Translations under genes and position numbers: made by a program | Origin: DASXRA01 sp036506155 | GTDB lineage: Bacteria; Actinomycetota; Actinomycetes; Mycobacteriales; Jatrophihabitantaceae | Assembly (NCBI GenBank): GCA_036506155.1 | Contig: DASXSF010000155.1 | Span: forward strand, 1 to 64,000 | Reading direction: 5' to 3' | Length of the DNA stretch: 64,000 nt | Part shown: piece by piece, positions 43,545-51,348 of the stretch | How the letters are laid out: every line of letters starts with the position of its first letter | Numbering within the stretch: the first letter of the stretch is position 1 | Notes under the pieces: model-generated | What the model was told of the DNA's origin: nothing | Seen by the model: only the letters and a program-made list of their open reading frames with translations | Database searches by the model: none

Positions 43545-45046
43545 CAGGGCGTCACAGCGGCCACGGCGTCGGAGGGCGGCAGGTCCACGCGGAGGGTCGC
43601 CGTCAGCTCCGCGATCCGGTTGTCCGCCTCGGCCTTCAACTCGGGAGCCTGATCCGGTGGTAGGGAGACGAGCAAGGTGTGCAGCGCTTCGATCTCAAGG
43701 CGTGTGGCGCGGGTGGCGTTGCTTTCGTCGCCAACCAATGGCGGCGCCGCATCGCCGCCGCCGGGTGCCGGTGGCACCGGCGGCATCGGAGCCGGTAGCA
43801 CCGGCGGCGGAGCCGGCTCCGGCACGGGCACGACCTGGAGCCTGAACTCGTCGGGGCGTACGTACATGACCGGCAGCGTCCACTCCTTCGTAGACGCGGC
43901 GGCTTCGCTCAGCACCACCCCGTCGTGGACGCGAGCAAGCCGGTCGCGTGCGGCGACGACCGTGCACGGCCAGTCCAGCGGCTGAGGCGCCCGCCCGGCG
44001 GCGCCGATCCGGGCGGCCAGGTCGCTGAACAGCTTGCTGTACAGCGTCTTGGTGAGCACGTTGGCCGTGTCGCTGACCACCGGCTCGCGCATCCCGACGA
44101 CGGCAGGCGCGATGCCCTCGATCGCCAAGGCGAGGGCCAGCGACTGCGAGTCGGGTTCGGCTGCCACTCCTGCACCCTCGCAGCAATTCAGCACCACCAG
44201 CCATGGCAGGTCGTCTGTCTTCCCGGTGAAGCCGTGGAAGTCGCGCGCCTCGGCGAGGATGCCGGAGGTGGGGGCAGCCGCCGTCCAGTCCGACTTGCGC
44301 GCCAAGGCGATGTGGGGGCTCCCCTTCAGCGAGCCGTGACAGAACAAGTGCAGCACGTGCGGCCCGAACGCAGTGACCAGTTGCTGCAACTGCTCCAGAT
44401 CGGGTGGTACCAACTCGGCCGCTGCCACCTCGGGTGCGGTGCCGGCATCCATTTCGGCGCGGAGATCCACGATGAGCTGCTCCTCGCTGGCGACGACGAG
44501 CAGCTCGACGTGTTCGGGGCCGGCGCGCCGCACTGCCTCGCGCAACGCCGCGAGTTCGCCCGCGGCCGGGATGCCGAGGCAGGACAGCACCGCTGCGACG
44601 CGCAGCGGGGGCGTGAGCGTGTAGAACGGGGCGCCCGCAACGTGCGGGTCGACTATGCGTGCCACGGCCCATCGCTCGTCCAGGCCGAGGTACTCACCCG
44701 TCGGCGTGCACAACGCCTCCCACGGCAGCGCTTCGGCACCGGCCGGCGTGGCGATCTCGACGAAGACCGGATACCGCCCGCCCGCTCCCGTCTGCAGCGC
44801 AGCCGTCAGGTATCCGGCGATGTCCGGGTGATCGGCCAGCGCCTTGAACAGCTTGCCGCCGGCAACCTTGATGGAGTCGCTCGCGAGCTCTGCCGCGCGC
44901 AGGGCGGCGAATTCGGCGTCGGCCGCACTACAGAGGAAGGGCAGCGTCTGGCTGCCGAAGACGCTCGGCTCTTCGAGCGAGATCGACAGGAACGGATCGC
45001 CGTTCGGTGCAACCGAACTGCCGAGCTGGACGACGATGCGGTTCAT
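43544..45046 (-). CDS. CHAT domain protease
   Basis: The 500-residue protein has a CHAT (caspase HetF-associated) domain over about residues 145-390. The catalytic His237 lies in VLHLFCHGSLKGSPHIALA and the Cys288/Cys289 in WLVVLNCCEGAGVA, as in active CHAT peptidases. The N-terminal part (1-140) has a FVEIATPAGAEALPWEALC strand of the kind seen before CHAT domains. The C-terminal part is Pro-rich (about 405-430) and ends in a charged helix. CHAT proteases act in programmed cell death and phage defence, for example with gasdermins or in CRISPR-guided systems. It overlaps the genes on both sides by 1-4 bases. Confidence 0.88.
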   Translation of the reverse strand: MNRIVVQLGSSVAPNGDPFLSISLEEPSVFGSQTLPFLCSAADAEFAALRAAELASDSIKVAGGKLFKALADHPDIAGYLTAALQTGAGGRYPVFVEIATPAGAEALPWEALCTPTGEYLGLDERWAVARIVDPHVAGAPFYTLTPPLRVAAVLSCLGIPAAGELAALREAVRRAGPEHVELLVVASEEQLIVDLRAEMDAGTAPEVAAAELVPPDLEQLQQLVTAFGPHVLHLFCHGSLKGSPHIALARKSDWTAAAPTSGILAEARDFHGFTGKTDDLPWLVVLNCCEGAGVAAEPDSQSLALALAIEGIAPAVVGMREPVVSDTANVLTKTLYSKLFSDLAARIGAAGRAPQPLDWPCTVVAARDRLARVHDGVVLSEAAASTKEWTLPVMYVRPDEFRLQVVPVPEPAPPPVLPAPMPPVPPAPGGGDAAPPLVGDESNATRATRLEIEALHTLLVSLPPDQAPELKAEADNRIAELTATLRVDLPPSDAVAAVTP

Positions 45047-46437
45047 GCGTCGTCACCTTGTGCCGTGCCGCCTGACGGGTAGGACCGGTTGACGTGCTTC
45101 TCGACGAGTGCCGCGACGTTGCCCAACGCTGTGACCGCGGCCGGATCGGCCGAGACGTCGGGCGAGTCGGGCAGCCAGCGCACCTGCTGCGTCTCGAGGA
45201 ACCGCGTCGCCGCCGCCACCCACGCCTGCGTCTCGCTGCCCGCCAACGCCGTCTTGGTCGGTTCGGTGATGAAGACCGAACTGCCGTCGGCGTTGACGTG
45301 CAGATCTTGCTCGTACTCCTGCGGGAAGTCGACGAATCGCGGATGCACCCAGCAGGTGACGCACGGCAGCGGATCGTCGAGCGCGCTCCCCGGCGCTACC
45401 ACGGTCTGCATCGCCCACCCGAACTGCGTGCAGTCGATGTCGTCCTCGAACCGGTGCGCCATCGTCACGCCGGGACGGGACAGCGCAATGCAATCCGCGA
45501 GTTCGCGCAGGCCGGCTTCGGAGAAGTTCCCGGCCGGGCCGGTTAATACGAGCCCCCACGCCCCGACCTGCGAGAGGAACGAGTTCACCTCCACGGCGCC
45601 GATGAACCGCGACCACCTCCGGTCGGTGTTCAAGGTCGGCGAGGACGCCACCGCGATCGCGCCGCGGCCGCCGGAAAGGTACCCGTGGCTGACGAAGTGG
45701 ACGAAGTCGAGCGGCTTGCCGCCTGTCGCGTCCCGCATCCACAGCAACCACGGGTTCGATACCTGGGCGCTCGTTCCGACCCGCGACGTGCGCTCCGGGC
45801 GTGCGTATCGGGCCGCAGTCGCCGGCTCGTGGACAACGGTCTGCCCCCCGAAGTTCTGCAGTACCGCGCGCACCTGCTCGTACCAGTTCTCGTCGGTGAA
45901 CACGTGCACGGTCACGTTCCGGCCGGTCTTCTCGAGGTACTGCCGGACGAGCACTTCGACGATCTGTGGCGGTACGAACGGGACCTTCGCGAGCGGCGCG
46001 CTTGCGCAGATCGCCACCTCGAGCGTCTGCCCCGGCGCCTGCGGCCGGACCAGGTGATCGGGCAGCCGGAACAGGCTGCGCCCGAGCGGGGCGAGCAGCC
46101 GCTCCCACGGCATGACGTAGAGGTAGCCACGCGGGCTGGGGAACTCGAGCCACAGCGCACTCTGGGGCGGGAGCGGAGACGGGCCGAGGCCCGGGACGGC
46201 GCGCTGCAGAGCGTCGAGCACGTTGGGCGGGACGGTAAGCGCGCGGTCCTCAACCGGATGCAGCCCTGTCATTGCCGCCGGCAGGCCGAGCTCGGGGACC
46301 GGGCATCGGATCACCTCGTACGGGGTGTCCCGACCGCGCACGACCTGGAAGACGGCCTCGGTGAAGCTGGCACGCCCTGGGTCGAGCAGGATGCGCAGCG
46401 TCGGCAGGTCCAGGTCCGACCGGATCTTCATCGCCAT
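45043..46437 (-). CDS. CHAT-like protein lacking the catalytic Cys
   Basis: The 464-residue protein aligns by pattern with CHAT domains: SALWLEFPSPRGYLYVMPWE, like the strand preceding CHAT, and FVHFVSHGYLSGGRGAIAV with His251. Where the Cys strand is expected it reads AWGLVLTGPAGNFSEAGL with no Cys, so the dyad is incomplete. It may be a pseudo-protease that senses or scaffolds, leaving catalysis to the intact CHAT protein encoded next. Its ATG follows the hydrolase stop by one base, and its ATGA end overlaps the next start. The fold call is moderate; the missing Cys is seen directly. Confidence 0.7.
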   Translation of the reverse strand: MAMKIRSDLDLPTLRILLDPGRASFTEAVFQVVRGRDTPYEVIRCPVPELGLPAAMTGLHPVEDRALTVPPNVLDALQRAVPGLGPSPLPPQSALWLEFPSPRGYLYVMPWERLLAPLGRSLFRLPDHLVRPQAPGQTLEVAICASAPLAKVPFVPPQIVEVLVRQYLEKTGRNVTVHVFTDENWYEQVRAVLQNFGGQTVVHEPATAARYARPERTSRVGTSAQVSNPWLLWMRDATGGKPLDFVHFVSHGYLSGGRGAIAVASSPTLNTDRRWSRFIGAVEVNSFLSQVGAWGLVLTGPAGNFSEAGLRELADCIALSRPGVTMAHRFEDDIDCTQFGWAMQTVVAPGSALDDPLPCVTCWVHPRFVDFPQEYEQDLHVNADGSSVFITEPTKTALAGSETQAWVAAATRFLETQQVRWLPDSPDVSADPAAVTALGNVAALVEKHVNRSYPSGGTAQGDDA

Positions 46438-46438
46438 G

Positions 46439-47731
46439 TTAGGCCTGCACCTGGCTCAGCAACGCCCACGCGGTCTCGGGCGTCTCGACGGCGCCGTGGC
46501 TCGCGATGTACTTGCTGCCGTTCAGGCCGATGATCCGGCGTGGTGTGGTCAGCGGATACGGATCGCCGACGGCGAGCATGTCGATCCATTCAGCTTCGAC
46601 TCCCTGGGGACCGTAGCCGCCGAGGGCGGCGAACTTGGACGGTGGCTGACCGGCGATCACCGCTTCGGCAAGGTCCGACTTGCGGCGCACCGCGAGGTGG
46701 AAGAACCTCGTCAGCGGCACGTCGTGGCTGGAGTACGTCGCGATGATCGGCAGCCGGCTGCGGTCGAACGCATTGCGGTAGCCGCCGGGGTGGCCGTCGA
46801 GGTTGTCGGTGAACGCGTAGCACGACAATGCGGGCTCGAGGAGCAGCACGGAGTCGACGCTGCGGCTCGGCGCCGGTCCGTTGCAGAGTGCGGACAGCAC
46901 GACTTTCGAGCCGTACGAATGCCCCGCGAGCGCAATGCGGCTGTCGCCGGACGCGTCTGCCAGCATGCGCAGCAGGTCGGCAACTCCGCGGCCACCGACC
47001 CGCCCGGCACGGTCCTTCATGAGCCACACAGTGGTGGCCCGGACGGCATCGCGAACCCAGGTCAGCGGATTCCGGCCGGCCTCGACCGGAGCGGCAATCT
47101 CGGCGGCTACGGGGTCGTCGTCGATGAAGCCTCCGGCCGGCTGCTGCTTCTGGGACGTCTTGGTTGCCACCGCCTGCCAGACCTCGAGCAGCTCGCCTTC
47201 GGTCGGTGGATTCCGCTGTTCGCCGACTTCCTCGTCGCCTCCCGCGAGCACCGGCACGAGCAGCTTCGCGAGCTCCTTGGGATCGCTGTCGGCGGGGGCA
47301 GCGACGATCTCCAGGAACCGGGTACGCGCGTCCGGCTCGAGTTCGGCGGCCACCTGAGCGACCTGTGGCTCCGCGCCGCCGCCGGCAATGTCGGGCGCCG
47401 CCTCATCCGGCGCGACGAGCGCAGCGCTCGGCCAGAACACGCCGACGAGGACCGGCCTGAAGTCACGGGCCGGTGGATTCCATCGGGCGTGCCGGACCTC
47501 GGTGAACCGCTCGACAAATTGGTCGTAACGCCCGGTGGCCGCGTCCCAGTCGTTGTTCCAACCGTGCGAGAACAGAAACACGTCGGAGTGGGACTTGCTC
47601 GCCTCGACGAGGTGGTCGCGGGCCTCGGGCGAGGTACAACGACCGTCCTTGTCGAACTCCACGATGTAGAACGGAATCTCGCCGAGATCGTCCGACAGCG
47701 TCTTCCACGGGATGTTCTGCGCGCTCGTCAT
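46439..47731 (-). CDS. Alpha/beta hydrolase, first gene of CHAT operon
   Basis: The 430-residue cytoplasmic protein has VFLFSHGWNND (oxyanion loop, 51-61) and the nucleophile elbow ALAGHSYGSKVVLSAL with Ser272. The acid and base are probably in DVPLTRFFHLA and the C-terminal SHGAVET, which carries a His. The separation between loop and elbow (about 210 residues) is long and includes a variable insert (about 100-225). The motifs resemble DUF900-like or lipase-like hydrolases that act on lipids or esters. GGGGGGAAACC precedes ATG 47731. As lead gene of an operon with CHAT proteases, it may be the effector that they activate; this is inference. Confidence 0.8.
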   Translation of the reverse strand: MTSAQNIPWKTLSDDLGEIPFYIVEFDKDGRCTSPEARDHLVEASKSHSDVFLFSHGWNNDWDAATGRYDQFVERFTEVRHARWNPPARDFRPVLVGVFWPSAALVAPDEAAPDIAGGGAEPQVAQVAAELEPDARTRFLEIVAAPADSDPKELAKLLVPVLAGGDEEVGEQRNPPTEGELLEVWQAVATKTSQKQQPAGGFIDDDPVAAEIAAPVEAGRNPLTWVRDAVRATTVWLMKDRAGRVGGRGVADLLRMLADASGDSRIALAGHSYGSKVVLSALCNGPAPSRSVDSVLLLEPALSCYAFTDNLDGHPGGYRNAFDRSRLPIIATYSSHDVPLTRFFHLAVRRKSDLAEAVIAGQPPSKFAALGGYGPQGVEAEWIDMLAVGDPYPLTTPRRIIGLNGSKYIASHGAVETPETAWALLSQVQA

Positions 47732-47761
47732 GGTTTCCCCCCGGATCATGTCGAGGTGTTG

Positions 47762-47790
47762 AATATCTCGCCGCCGCCGAGCAGCGTCAA
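47762..47790 (-). promoter_or_regulatory. Promoter of the CHAT operon
   Basis: On the minus strand TTGACG (47790-47785) and GATATT (47767-47762) are separated by 17 bases. This gives a start of transcription about 25 bases upstream of the hydrolase ATG. Confidence 0.6.
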
Positions 47791-47964
47791 CTCCCGGTAC
47801 TACATGCAGCCGCTGCCGACAGGCCTGACTGTCCCGGCCAGCGTGCCGCACGGATGTCACCGACCCAAGCCCTCTGGTCCATCTGACGCCGTCGCGGCGG
47901 AACTCCCGAACGTGGTCGCGTGCCTCTAGCATCTGGGCATGATGAGCGTTTGCGCGGAGTAGAC

Positions 47965-48363
47965 ATGGTGGCGCGGATACGGCACATCACGGTCGACTGC
48001 AAGGATGCCTACTCGCTCGCCCAATTCTGGAGCGCCCTGACCGGTTGGCCGATCGAAGAGGAGAACGCGCCGGGCGACACCCAGTGCCTTATCGCGCCGG
48101 CACTGCCCGAGCCGATGAACGCGTCGATGCCCGCAATGCTGTTCATCCAGGTTCCCGAGCCGAAGACCGCCAAGAACCGCATCCATCTCGACCTGGGTCC
48201 GACCGATCGCACGCGCGACGAGGAGGTCACCCGGCTGGCGGAGTTGGGGGCCAGCATCATCGCGGACCACCGCATCGCCGAGGGGCTCGGCTGGGTCGTC
48301 ATGACCGATCCCGAAGGCAACGAATTCTGCATCGAACGCAGCGACGCAGAACGCGGTATGTAG
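47965..48363 (+). CDS. VOC family (glyoxalase-like) protein
   Basis: The 132-residue protein matches VOC/glyoxalase-like proteins: VARIRHITVDCKDAYSLAQF, FWSALTGWPIEEEN, RIHLDLGPTDR and LGWVVMTDPEGNEFCIERS. It is one paired-beta-alpha-beta module; dimerisation would complete the metal site. Substrates range from glyoxal adducts to antibiotics. ATG 47965 has GGAG five bases upstream. A seven-residue frame (47939-47962) lies just before it and may be chance. Confidence 0.82.
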   Translation: MVARIRHITVDCKDAYSLAQFWSALTGWPIEEENAPGDTQCLIAPALPEPMNASMPAMLFIQVPEPKTAKNRIHLDLGPTDRTRDEEVTRLAELGASIIADHRIAEGLGWVVMTDPEGNEFCIERSDAERGM

Positions 48364-48368
48364 CGTGC

Positions 48369-48917
48369 TCAGCGCGTCGGCAGGCCGTCGATGCTTGCCG
48401 CGTTGCGCACGTCCCAGCACTCGTCGTAGTACGCGGTTGGCTTCTTGAGCTGGTGCAGATCGAGGATGTCGCGGTCTTCGACGAACGCCATGCGTGGCAC
48501 CGAGTAGCCGCACGAGTCGGCGACCCGCCCCACATCGACGACGATCACTGACCGTTGGGCATGGGTGCGGTTCTTCGCGAAGTGCGCGCGCAGCTCGGCG
48601 AATTCGGGCTCCGCCGGCAGCACGACCCGGCCGCGGCCGTGCAGCCGGACGATCTTCGGCGGTCCCTCGAACGCGCAGAACATGATCACGATGCGACCGT
48701 TCTCGCGCAGGTGGGCCACCGTCTCGACGCCGCTGCCGAAATAGTCGAGGTAGGCGACGCGGTGCGGACCGAGGACCGCGAAGGTGCCGGCCATCCCCTT
48801 GGGCGAGACGTTGACATGCCCGTCAGCGCGCAGCGGCGCCGTGCCGACGAAGAATACGGGCTGCTTTGCCATCCAGGCGCGCAGCTTGTCGTCGATGCGG
48901 TCGTAGACCTTGCCCAT
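48369..48917 (-). CDS. Pyridoxamine 5'-phosphate oxidase-like flavin protein
   Basis: The 182-residue protein has the split-barrel pattern: MAKQPVFFVGTAPLRADGHV, NVSPKGMAGTFAVLGPHRVA, YLDYFGSGVETVAHLRENGR and IVIMFCAFEGPPKIVRLHGR. The C-terminus has a helical tail with QLKKPTAYYDECWDV. Such proteins bind FMN or F420 and are usually of unknown substrate. ATG 48917 has a GAGAGG about 9 bases upstream, so it is preferred to the longer frame. It converges with the VOC gene at 48363. Confidence 0.85.
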   Translation of the reverse strand: MGKVYDRIDDKLRAWMAKQPVFFVGTAPLRADGHVNVSPKGMAGTFAVLGPHRVAYLDYFGSGVETVAHLRENGRIVIMFCAFEGPPKIVRLHGRGRVVLPAEPEFAELRAHFAKNRTHAQRSVIVVDVGRVADSCGYSVPRMAFVEDRDILDLHQLKKPTAYYDECWDVRNAASIDGLPTR

Positions 48918-48961
48918 GGCTCCGAGCCTCTCATGCCGGGGCAACCATGTTGGCCTCAAGA

Positions 48962-49378
48962 TCATGACGAGGTGGCAGGGACCTCTTGCAGCACCCAGGT
49001 GTTGCCGTCCGGGTCGTTGAAGTCGGCGAACGAGTTGTACCGGCGGTGCTCGGGATCAGAGCCGGGCTGCCAGCCGTCCGGACCCATGTGCCGGATGTCA
49101 CTGACTGCGACGCCACGATTGACCAGTTCGGCTCGCGCCGCGGTGATGTCCTCGACGACCAGGTGCAGGCCGGTTACCGAGCCGGGTTCGGCCTCGGTTA
49201 TCCCGCGACCGAAGCTGATCGAGCATGCCGATCCGGGCGGGGTGAACTGCACGACCCGGAACTCGTCGCCGGACCGGTGGTCCACGTCGAGACGAAAGCC
49301 GGCGTGGTCGGCGTAGAACGTCTTGGCGCGGTCGATGTCGCTGACCGGGATGAGCACCAGTTCCAGCTTGAAGTCCAT
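48962..49378 (-). CDS. VOC family (glyoxalase-like) protein
   Basis: The 138-residue protein starts MDFKLELVLIPVSDIDRAKT and contains GFRLDVDHRSGDEFRVVQFT, GLHLVVEDITAARAELVNRG and FADFNDPDGNTWVLQEVP, a standard VOC domain of the AraC-associated type. A G-rich tract precedes ATG 49378. It lies 44 bases upstream of the PNPOx-like gene on the same strand. A GC-rich palindromic stretch and one copy of the 21-bp inverted repeat lie between its start and fumC. Confidence 0.85.
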   Translation of the reverse strand: MDFKLELVLIPVSDIDRAKTFYADHAGFRLDVDHRSGDEFRVVQFTPPGSACSISFGRGITEAEPGSVTGLHLVVEDITAARAELVNRGVAVSDIRHMGPDGWQPGSDPEHRRYNSFADFNDPDGNTWVLQEVPATSS

Positions 49379-49480
49379 ATTCACCCCGTCCACGCGGATC
49401 CCCGTTCCCACCGCTCGCTGCGCTCGGGTGGACCCGGGTCTGCGCTCCGCGCCTTCGGCGCGGGTCGCGTCGCGGCGCCG

Positions 49481-49501
49481 GGGCTCTTCGCGCGAGCGCT
49501 C
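49481..49501. repeat. 21-bp repeat, copy 1 (inverted relative to copy 2)
   Basis: The 21 bases here are the exact reverse complement of 50922-50942. The two copies flank fumC. The copy begins GGGCTCTTCGCGCGAG. It lies in a very GC-rich, self-complementary stretch between the fumC end and the VOC gene. Confidence 0.85.
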
Positions 49502-49506
49502 ATCGC

Positions 49507-50898
49507 TCACACCGGCCGAGTCATCGAGAGCACGTCGAGGACCCGGTCGAGATCGTCCTCGGTGATCGCCGACGGCACGTGGCCGCGCTCGATCACGACC
49601 TCGCGGATAGTCTTGCGCTCGGCCAGCGCCTGCTTGGCGATCTTGGCCGCCTCGTCGTAGCCGACGTAATGGTTCAGCGGCGTGACGATCGCCGGCGACG
49701 ACTCGGCGTACTCGCGGCACCGCTCCTCGTTGGCGACGATTCCGGCGACGCATCGGTCGGCGAACACCCGGGTCACGTTGGCCAGCAGCCGGATCGACTC
49801 GAGCACGTTGCGGGCGATGACGGGCAGCATGACGTTCAGTTCGAAGTTACCGGCCGCCCCGCCCCACGCGACGGCCGTGTCGTTGCCGACGACCTGGGCC
49901 ACGACCTGGCACACGGCCTCGCACAGAACGGGATTCACCTTGCCCGGCATGATCGACGAGCCGGGTTGCAGGTCGGGCAAGAACAGCTCGCTGAGCCCGG
50001 CTCGCGGCCCCGAGCCCATCCACCGGATGTCATTGGCGATCTTGTTCAGCCCGACGCCGACCACTCGCAGCATCCCGGACAGCTCAACCAGCGCGTCCTG
50101 CGCGCCCTGCGCCTCGAAGTGGTCGCGTGCCTCGGTCAGCGGCAGCTTCAGGTCGTCCGCGAGCCGGGCGATGACCCGCTCGGCGAGCCCGGCCGGGGCG
50201 TTGATGCCGGTGCCCACTGCCGTTCCGCCCAGCGGGAGTTCGCCGAGGCGCGGCAGCACGTCACGCAACCGGTCGGCGCCGTAGCTGACCTGGGCGGCGT
50301 ATCCACCGAACTCCTGGCCGAGCGTGACGGGTGTGGCATCCATGAGGTGCGTGCGTCCCGACTTCACCACCGACGCGAACGCGTTCGCCTTGCCGCGCAG
50401 GGTGTCAGCGAGGTGACTGAGTGCGGGCAGCAGGTCCACGATGACGGCCCGGGTGGCCGCGATGTGAATCGCTGCGGGGAACTGGTCGTTCGACGAGAAC
50501 GGGTCGTTGACGTCGTCATTCGGATGTACCGGCGCCCCGAGACGCTGCGCCGCGAGCGTCGCCAAAACCTCGTTCGCGTTCATGTTCGACGACGTGCCTG
50601 AGCCCGTCTGGAACACGTCAATAGGGAATTCGGCATCCCAGTCGCCGCGCGCCACCTCGAGAGCCGCGTCGTGGATCGCATTGGCCTTGTCGGCGTCGAG
50701 CATTCCCGCCTCGGCGCGCAGCAACGCGGACGCGCCCTTGATCGAAGCCAGCGCGGCGATCAGCTCCCGCTCGATCGGCCGGCCGGATATGGGGAAGTTC
50801 TCGACAGCTCGTTGCGTCTGTGCGCGCCACTTGGCGTCGCTCGGCACGCGCACCTCACCCATCGAGTCCTTCTCGACGCGGTACTCCTGGTCGCTCAT
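49507..50898 (-). CDS. fumC: Fumarate hydratase, class II
   Basis: The 463-residue enzyme converts fumarate to malate in the TCA cycle as a cytoplasmic tetramer. Visible motifs are FQTGSGTSSNMNANEVLATL, the QDALVELSGMLRVVG core, the GSSIMPGKVNPVLCEAVCQV signature and NVTRVFADRCVAGI. Length matches class II fumarases (about 460-470). ATG 50898 is favoured over the longer frame because it begins MSDQEYRVEKDSMGEVRVP. It follows YbjQ and glpX on the same strand. Confidence 0.95.
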   Translation of the reverse strand: MSDQEYRVEKDSMGEVRVPSDAKWRAQTQRAVENFPISGRPIERELIAALASIKGASALLRAEAGMLDADKANAIHDAALEVARGDWDAEFPIDVFQTGSGTSSNMNANEVLATLAAQRLGAPVHPNDDVNDPFSSNDQFPAAIHIAATRAVIVDLLPALSHLADTLRGKANAFASVVKSGRTHLMDATPVTLGQEFGGYAAQVSYGADRLRDVLPRLGELPLGGTAVGTGINAPAGLAERVIARLADDLKLPLTEARDHFEAQGAQDALVELSGMLRVVGVGLNKIANDIRWMGSGPRAGLSELFLPDLQPGSSIMPGKVNPVLCEAVCQVVAQVVGNDTAVAWGGAAGNFELNVMLPVIARNVLESIRLLANVTRVFADRCVAGIVANEERCREYAESSPAIVTPLNHYVGYDEAAKIAKQALAERKTIREVVIERGHVPSAITEDDLDRVLDVLSMTRPV

Positions 50899-50921
50899 GT
50901 TCCGATCGTAGGAGCAGCGAG

Positions 50922-50942
50922 GAGCGCTCGCGCGAAGAGCCC
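50922..50942. repeat. 21-bp repeat, copy 2
   Basis: Perfect inverted partner of 49481-49501. It lies in the 61-bp gap between fumC and the YbjQ gene, close to the fumC start. Confidence 0.85.
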
Positions 50943-50959
50943 GCCCGCCGCCGAGGGAC

Positions 50960-51340
50960 TCATCCGGCGGGTTGGTGTTGCCCGTACCCGAGTTCGGCGG
51001 CGGTCTCGCGGGCCGCGTCGGTGACGGGCACGGCCACCACGGCGGTGCCGTACGCGCAGATCTCCGTCCACACGTCGCCCATCTCGGATGTGTCGAACCG
51101 CATGCCGATGACCGCGTTGCCGCCGCGGGCACGCGCCGCCTCGAGCATGCGGCCCATCACCTCGTTGCGGCTGTTTACGAGGTTCTCGGTCATGCCACGC
51201 AGCTCACCGCCCATGAGCGATTTCAGCCCTGCGCCGATCTGCGAGAACGCGTTACGGGAGCGGACGGTCAGCCCGAACACCTCGCCACACACGCGCTGGA
51301 TCTCCCAGCCTGGAATGTCGTTCGTAGTCACGACCAGCAT
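50960..51340 (-). CDS. YbjQ/UPF0145 family protein
   Basis: The 126-residue protein has MLVVTTNDIPGWEIQRVCGE, FGLTVRSRNAFSQIGAGLKS and GGNAVIGMRFDTSEMGDVWT, all diagnostic of the YbjQ family. These form pentamer-like ring proteins with a proposed metal-binding role, function unknown. It lies 8 bases past glpX, so co-transcription is likely. No signal peptide is present. Confidence 0.9.
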   Translation of the reverse strand: MLVVTTNDIPGWEIQRVCGEVFGLTVRSRNAFSQIGAGLKSLMGGELRGMTENLVNSRNEVMGRMLEAARARGGNAVIGMRFDTSEMGDVWTEICAYGTAVVAVPVTDAARETAAELGYGQHQPAG

Positions 51341-51348
51341 GGGAGCTC

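Noticed and set aside
47939..47962. Seven-residue frame just before the VOC gene
   Set aside because: It is too short to judge and has no recognisable pattern; the ribosome site fits the VOC start.
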